NCBI GenBank assembly: GCA_035642125.1
Contig: DASQSZ010000111.1
Location: forward strand, 1 to 19,490
Length of the DNA stretch: 19,490 nt
Source: CALAED01 sp937891035
GTDB taxonomy: Bacteria; Actinomycetota; Actinomycetes; Streptosporangiales; Streptosporangiaceae
Direction: 5' to 3'
Under the pieces are notes generated by a model. That model worked only from the letters and a program-made list of their open reading frames with translations, searched no databases and was not told where the DNA came from. Position numbers and translations under genes: made by a program. Of this stretch, positions 15,829 to 19,490 are shown piece by piece. Numbering within the stretch: position 1 is the first letter of the stretch; each line of letters starts with the position of its first letter.

Positions 15829-16110
15829 ATGCCTACGTATGCGCTGCTGCTGACGTGGACCGATCAAGGTCGGCGGAACGCGGCCACCTTGCCAGATCGC
15901 GCTCAGGAGGTCTTCGAGCGGTTTCGGGAGCTGGGAGGCAAAGAGATCGGCCATTACCTCACCATGGGGCGATTTGACCAGATCGTCATTGTCGAGGCGC
16001 CGGATGACGAGACGATCGCCCGGTTCGCCGTCATGATCGCCGGCAGGGGCAATGTGGTGTCGGAGACATTGCGCTGCTTTTCCATGGACGAGATGCGCGG
16101 TCTCATCTGA
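15829..16110 (+). CDS. GYD domain protein
   Basis: This 93-residue protein of the GYD family (alpha/beta-barrel-like small proteins) has YALLLTWTDQGRRN at the start, GGKEIGHYLTMGRFDQIVIVEAPDD in the middle, where most members read GxYDxV, and VSETLRCFSMDEM at the end. It is full length for the family. Members have no established biochemical activity that I can name. The ATG has a purine-rich GAGAGGGGG upstream. It starts 153 nt after the sigma fusion gene on the same strand. Its last 8 nt overlap the convergent GNAT gene. Confidence 0.88.
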   Translation: MPTYALLLTWTDQGRRNAATLPDRAQEVFERFRELGGKEIGHYLTMGRFDQIVIVEAPDDETIARFAVMIAGRGNVVSETLRCFSMDEMRGLI

Positions 16111-16684
16111 GCACCGGTCCCCCGGCCGGGCCGGGACGCGATCGCGCCCGACGACGTCGTCGTCCACGGCTCGCGGGGGCCGGCAGGCCACGCGCCATGA
16201 CGAGACGCGGTCCGAGCGCGTGCAGGCCGGCCGCGATCTCCGCCTCCCACAGCATGCGGATCTGCGGGCCCCAGCGGTCCTCCGGCAGCTCGCTGAAGCC
16301 GTGCCGGACATACCAGGGCCCGTTCCATGGCACATCGCGAAACGTCAGCAAGGTCACCCCCGCCGCTCCCCTGGCCGCGGCGTGCCCGACCACCTGCTTG
16401 AGCAGCAGGCCGCCGATCCCTCGTCGTGTCTGCTCGGGCCGGACGGCGATCTGCTCCAGATGGGTATAGCCGTCGCGTTCGCGTACGGCGGCGAAGCCCA
16501 CCGGCGGCTCGCCCACGACATAGACCTCGGCGCCGGCTCCGGCCGCCTCCTCGACCACGGCCGGACCTGGCGGAAAGTGGATGCCCACGGCAGCGAACAT
16601 CCGGTCCGCCGCCTGCTCGATGGCCGGGAGTAGGGGCAGGTCCGCGAACGTGGCAACACGCACCGAAGGCATCCCGATCATCAT
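16103..16684 (-). CDS. GNAT-family N-acetyltransferase
   Basis: The protein has up to 193 residues and the GNAT fold: VRVATFADLPLLPAIEQAADRMF at the start, a central strand EVYVVGEPPVGFAAV, and the acetyl-CoA-binding motif A LEQIAVRPEQTRRGIGGLLL with RRGIGG, followed by LLTFRDVPWNGPWYVRHGF. The acceptor substrate is unknown. The C-terminal 25 residues are Arg-rich (ASRGRRRRRARSR) and lie outside the fold. The start may be at 16684, 16681 or 16672; only a weak AGG precedes the first two. It overlaps the convergent GYD gene by 8 nt. Confidence 0.88.
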   Translation of the reverse strand: MMIGMPSVRVATFADLPLLPAIEQAADRMFAAVGIHFPPGPAVVEEAAGAGAEVYVVGEPPVGFAAVRERDGYTHLEQIAVRPEQTRRGIGGLLLKQVVGHAAARGAAGVTLLTFRDVPWNGPWYVRHGFSELPEDRWGPQIRMLWEAEIAAGLHALGPRLVMARGLPAPASRGRRRRRARSRPGPAGGPVLR

Positions 16685-16714
16685 GGCCTGCCCAGGGTCA
16701 CTGGCGAACCAAGC

Positions 16715-16755
16715 GGGCCAGGAGCCGCCGTTCGGGTACGACCGGCTCCTGGCCC
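16715..16755 (-). terminator. Perfect 13-bp hairpin between the small barrel protein and GNAT genes
   Basis: GGGCCAGGAGCCG (16715-16727) and CGGCTCCTGGCCC (16743-16755) form a perfect stem with a 15-nt loop, 33 nt after the stop of the barrel protein gene and 31 nt before the GNAT start. No clear T-run follows. It is probably a terminator of the GC-rich actinobacterial kind, or else an attenuator or operator for the GNAT gene. Confidence 0.6.
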
Positions 16756-16787
16756 TGGATGTTTCCGGGCCGCGCGCCGGGCGTGGC

Positions 16788-17084
16788 TCAGTCGGCGTCG
16801 ACGCTGAGGACGTCGAGGTTGGTGAAGCCGACCGGTCCGTCGGCGAGTTCGGCCATCTTGCGGGACGTCCGGTCGGTCTCCGGCAGGTTGCTGTTCCGCA
16901 TCGCCTCTTCGTACGAGGGGAACTCGGCGATCACGAAGTAGTGGCCGTCGCGATCGCGGTCCTTACACGTGGTGATGCGCGCGCTCGGCCGGCTGCCGGC
17001 CGTCTCGTTGCGCCACTCGTCTTCGAGCGCCTTGATCTCGTCGAACCTGGACGTGTTGAACTCGACGATCTGAACGAACGACAT
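16788..17084 (-). CDS. Small dimeric alpha/beta-barrel (ABM-like) protein
   Basis: This 98-residue protein begins MSFVQIVEFNTSRFDEIKAL and contains EDEWRNETAGSR, DRDGHYFVIAEFPSYEEAMRNS and GPVGFTNLDVLSVDAD. The pattern (strand, helix, strand with an FPSYEEAM motif) matches small ferredoxin-like, antibiotic-biosynthesis-monooxygenase-like proteins common in Streptomyces relatives. Most are unassigned, and no catalytic residue is evident. ATG 17084 is chosen over an ORF extension to 17207 because GGGAGG lies about 4-5 nt upstream and the extra residues look non-coding. It lies 136 nt downstream of uvrB and probably has its own promoter. Confidence 0.82.
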   Translation of the reverse strand: MSFVQIVEFNTSRFDEIKALEDEWRNETAGSRPSARITTCKDRDRDGHYFVIAEFPSYEEAMRNSNLPETDRTSRKMAELADGPVGFTNLDVLSVDAD

Positions 17085-17111
17085 AGTTCCTCCCCGATTG
17101 CCGTTCGGCGA

Positions 17112-17131
17112 TCTTCCGATTTGCCGGAAGA
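17112..17131. promoter_or_regulatory. Inverted repeat upstream of the small barrel protein gene
   Basis: TCTTCCG and CGGAAGA form perfect 7-bp arms with a 6-nt centre, 28 nt before the ATG at 17084. It is placed like an operator or a leader hairpin. A TAGACT hexamer further upstream on the minus strand could be a -10. There is no independent support. Confidence 0.35.
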
Positions 17132-17220
17132 CTCCCCCTTTCGGGCAGTCTAACGGAGCCGATTTCCGGCACCACCTGCCCGGTTGCGGCCAGGCCCTGC
17201 GCACCACCGAGGTGCCGGTG

Positions 17221-19341
17221 TCACGTGACGCCGGCCTCCTTCATGTCGCGAAGCTCGCGCTTGAGCTCTTTGATCTCGTCGCGGAGCCGGGCGGCCAGCT
17301 CGAACTGCAGGTCCTTGGCCGCGGCGTGCATCTGCTGGGTGAGGGAGTCGATGAGCGACTCCATTTCCGCCCTGGGCCGCTCCCCCACCAGGTCGTGCGC
17401 GTGCCGGCCGGCCTCGCCCCGATGCCGGGACGCCAGGCCGGGCACCGGAGTCTTGCCCCGGCTTTGCTGGCGGCCGGCGCCACCGATGAGCTTTTCGGTG
17501 TCGGCGTCTTCGCGGGCCAGCGAGTCGAGGATGTCGGCGATCCGCTTACGCAACGCGGTCGGCTCGATGCCGTGCTCGGTGTTGTAGGCCACCTGCTTGG
17601 CGCGCCGCCGGTTGGTCTCGTCGATCGCCCGCTCCATCGATGGGGTCACCTGGTCGGCGTACATGTGCACCTGGCCGGAGACGTTGCGCGCCGCCCGCCC
17701 GATCGTCTGGATCAGCGAGGTCTCGGACCGCAGGAAGCCCTCTTTGTCCGCGTCGAGGATCGACACCAGCGATACCTCGGGCAGGTCGAGGCCCTCACGC
17801 AGCAGGTTGATGCCCACCAGCACGTCGAACTCGCCGCTGCGCAGCTCGCGCAGCAGCTCGATGCGGCGCAGCGTGTCGACCTCGCTGTGCAGGTAGCGAA
17901 CCCGGATGCCCAGCTCGAGCAGGTAGTCGGTGAGGTCCTCGGCCATCTTCTTCGTCAGCGTGGTGACCAGGACCCGCTCGTCGCGCTCCGCGCGGACCCG
18001 GATCTCCTCGATCAAGTCGTCGATCTGCCCCTTGGTCGGCTTAACGATCACCTCGGGGTCGACCAGACCGGTCGGCCGGATCACCTGCTCGACCACATCG
18101 CCCTTGACCCGGCCCATCTCATAGGGGCCGGGCGTCGCCGACAGGTAGACGGTCTGGCCGATCCGCTCCAGGAACTCCTCCCACTTCAGCGGCCGGTTGT
18201 CGCGCGCCGACGGCAGCCGGAAGCCGTGCTCGACCAAGGTGCGCTTGCGCGACATGTCACCTTCGTACATGGCGCCGATCTGCGGCACGGTCTGGTGTGA
18301 CTCGTCGAGGACGAGCATGAAGTCCTCGGGAAAGAAGTCGAGCAACGTGTTGGGCGGGGTGCCCGGGCCGCGGTCATCGATGTGGCGCGAGTAGTTTTCG
18401 ATGCCCGAGCAGGTGCCGATCTGGCGCATCATCTCGATGTCGTAGGTGGTGCGCATGCGCAGCCGCTGTGCCTCGAGCAGCTTGCCGAGCCGCTCAAGCT
18501 CGGCCAGCCGCTCGTCCAGCTCGGCCTCGATGCCGCGGATCGCCCGTTCCATCCGCTCCGGCCCGGCGACATAGTGCGAGGCGGGGAAGATGTGGATGTC
18601 GTCGTCTTCGCTGAGCACCTCGCCGGTGAGCGGGTGCAGGGTCGCCACCTTTTCGATCTCGTCGCCGAACATCTCGACGCGGACGGCGAGCTCCTGGTAT
18701 TGCGGGATGATCTCGATGGTGTCGCCGCGGACCCGGAAGGTGCCCCGGGTGAACGACAGATCGTTGCGGGTGTATTGCATGTCAACCAGCCGCCGGAGCA
18801 GCAGGTCGCGATCGATCTCCTGCCCGACCCGCAGCCGCAGCATCCGGTCGACGTACTCCTGCGGGGTGCCCAGGCCGTAGATGCACGACACCGACGCGAC
18901 CACCACCACGTCGCGTCGGGACACCAGGGACCAGGTCGCCGAGTGCCGCAGCCGCTCCACCTCGTCATTGATCGAGGAGTCCTTCTCGATGTAGGTGTCG
19001 GACTGCGGAACGTAGGCCTCCGGCTGGTAGTAGTCGTAGTAGGAGACGAAGTATTCGACCGCGTTGTTGGGCAGCATCTCCCGCAGCTCGTTGGCGAACT
19101 GGGCGGCGAGCGTCTTGTTGGGCTGCATCACCAGGATCGGGCGCTGGACCTGCTCGGCCACCCATGCCACCGTCGCGGTCTTGCCGGTGCCGGTGGCGCC
19201 GAGGAGCACGATGTCCTGCTCGCCGCCGTGGATCCGCTTCGTGATCTCGGCGATAGCCGCCGGCTGGTCGCCCGAGGGTTGGTAGTCGGAGACCACCTTG
19301 AACGGCGCGACACGGCGCTCGAGGTCGGTGACGGGACGCAT
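17221..19341 (-). CDS. uvrB: Excinuclease ABC subunit B
   Basis: UvrB is the helicase-like damage-verifying subunit of nucleotide excision repair and works with UvrA and UvrC. From ATG 19341 it has 706 residues. Walker A GATGTGKT is at about 48-55, followed by the beta-hairpin YYDYYQPEAYVPQSD, DESHQTVPQ (motif II), VYLSATPGPYE, LLREGLDLPEV, QTIGRAARN (motif VI), and a C-terminal UVR domain that contacts UvrC (FELAARLRDEIKELKREL). The frame is open further upstream, but MRPVTDLERRVAPFKVVSDYQPSGDQP matches the usual N-terminus. No Shine-Dalgarno is seen. TACGCT ends 6 nt before the ATG, so the mRNA is probably leaderless. No LexA box was found by eye. A variable insert of about 50 residues (TPVPGLASRH region) precedes the UVR domain, as is common in actinobacteria. 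Confidence 0.95.
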   Translation of the reverse strand: MRPVTDLERRVAPFKVVSDYQPSGDQPAAIAEITKRIHGGEQDIVLLGATGTGKTATVAWVAEQVQRPILVMQPNKTLAAQFANELREMLPNNAVEYFVSYYDYYQPEAYVPQSDTYIEKDSSINDEVERLRHSATWSLVSRRDVVVVASVSCIYGLGTPQEYVDRMLRLRVGQEIDRDLLLRRLVDMQYTRNDLSFTRGTFRVRGDTIEIIPQYQELAVRVEMFGDEIEKVATLHPLTGEVLSEDDDIHIFPASHYVAGPERMERAIRGIEAELDERLAELERLGKLLEAQRLRMRTTYDIEMMRQIGTCSGIENYSRHIDDRGPGTPPNTLLDFFPEDFMLVLDESHQTVPQIGAMYEGDMSRKRTLVEHGFRLPSARDNRPLKWEEFLERIGQTVYLSATPGPYEMGRVKGDVVEQVIRPTGLVDPEVIVKPTKGQIDDLIEEIRVRAERDERVLVTTLTKKMAEDLTDYLLELGIRVRYLHSEVDTLRRIELLRELRSGEFDVLVGINLLREGLDLPEVSLVSILDADKEGFLRSETSLIQTIGRAARNVSGQVHMYADQVTPSMERAIDETNRRRAKQVAYNTEHGIEPTALRKRIADILDSLAREDADTEKLIGGAGRQQSRGKTPVPGLASRHRGEAGRHAHDLVGERPRAEMESLIDSLTQQMHAAAKDLQFELAARLRDEIKELKRELRDMKEAGVT

Positions 19342-19347
19342 GCGTCG

Positions 19348-19353
19348 AGCGTA
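19348..19353 (-). promoter_or_regulatory. -10 element for leaderless uvrB transcription
   Basis: On the minus strand TACGCT (TANNNT) is separated by 6 nt from the ATG at 19341, so the first transcribed base would be the A of the start codon. No good -35 is seen. Confidence 0.45.
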
Positions 19354-19376
19354 CGACTGGCCACCGACATTGCCGC

Positions 19377-19430
19377 CCTGCCGGGATTGGCGACGGACGA
19401 GCATGCGAGGACATCGCCAATCCCGGCAGG
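19377..19430. repeat. 17-bp perfect inverted repeat upstream of uvrB
   Basis: CCTGCCGGGATTGGCGA (19377-19393) and TCGCCAATCCCGGCAGG (19414-19430) are exact inverted copies around a 20-nt centre, starting 36 nt upstream of the uvrB ATG. No T-run follows in either direction. It could be a terminator of the gene to the right or a regulatory hairpin. The 60 bases to the window edge hold no gene I can define. Confidence 0.7.
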
Positions 19431-19490
19431 ACACAGGCGGGAAGGTTGAGGAGGCGGAGCGCAGGTCCGAGCGCCAGCGAGGAGCTGCCG

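Noticed and set aside
17098..19449. Two long plus-strand ORFs opposite uvrB (17098-18300 and 18382-19449)
   Set aside because: uvrB is unambiguous on the minus strand. These frames lack motifs and cover only its complement.

Overview
The window looks like chromosomal DNA from a high-GC actinobacterium. The evidence is about 70% GC with strong third-position GC, frequent GTG/TTG starts, the block pyrG - NUDIX - xerD typical of Streptomyces and its relatives, ECF-type promoters, and SCP2-type thiolase/DUF35 and GYD/DUF427 genes common in Streptosporangiales, Streptomycetales and Mycobacteriales. The exact genus is not visible; a Streptosporangiales-like actinomycete is my inference. I see no IS element, phage, CRISPR array, tRNA or rRNA.

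Layout. Positions 1-2685 (minus) hold the 3' part of a housekeeping operon: CTP synthase pyrG, a NUDIX hydrolase overlapping it by 4 nt, and the start of xerD, cut by the left edge. Upstream of pyrG on the same strand is a 434-aa coiled-coil protein with an internal 42-residue tandem repeat (2827-4131). A proline iminopeptidase gene (4304-5269, plus) faces a hydroxymethylglutaryl-CoA lyase (5301-6218, minus). A secreted six-Asp-box beta-propeller protein (6338-7852, minus) follows, with a good hairpin terminator and a sigma70-like promoter. Divergent from it is a three-gene plus-strand operon (8103-10963): SCP2-type thiolase-like protein, DUF35 zinc-ribbon/OB partner, and nitronate-monooxygenase-family flavoprotein. 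This set suggests acyl-CoA or steroid-type catabolism.

The right-central region (10950-15675) is the most interesting. A tandem DUF427 protein and a membrane-anchored SGNH hydrolase, both minus, each carry an upstream GGAAC-N17-CGTY motif, which looks like an ECF sigma promoter. Next are a divergent cyclase-homology-domain protein (minus) and an unusual ECF sigma factor (plus). The sigma factor is fused in one chain to an anti-sigma-like zinc motif, a transmembrane helix and a long Pro/Thr-rich tail. A 73-codon ORF with a strong ribosome site ends in a TGATG overlap with the sigma gene. My working hypothesis is a membrane-tethered sigma switch, with the adjacent cyclase-like protein and the two ECF-type promoters as possible parts.

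The right end has a GYD-domain protein (plus), a GNAT acetyltransferase, a small alpha/beta-barrel protein and uvrB (all minus). uvrB appears to be leaderless and lies next to a 17-bp perfect inverted repeat. Two convergent gene pairs overlap at their 3' ends (10950-10963 and 16103-16110).
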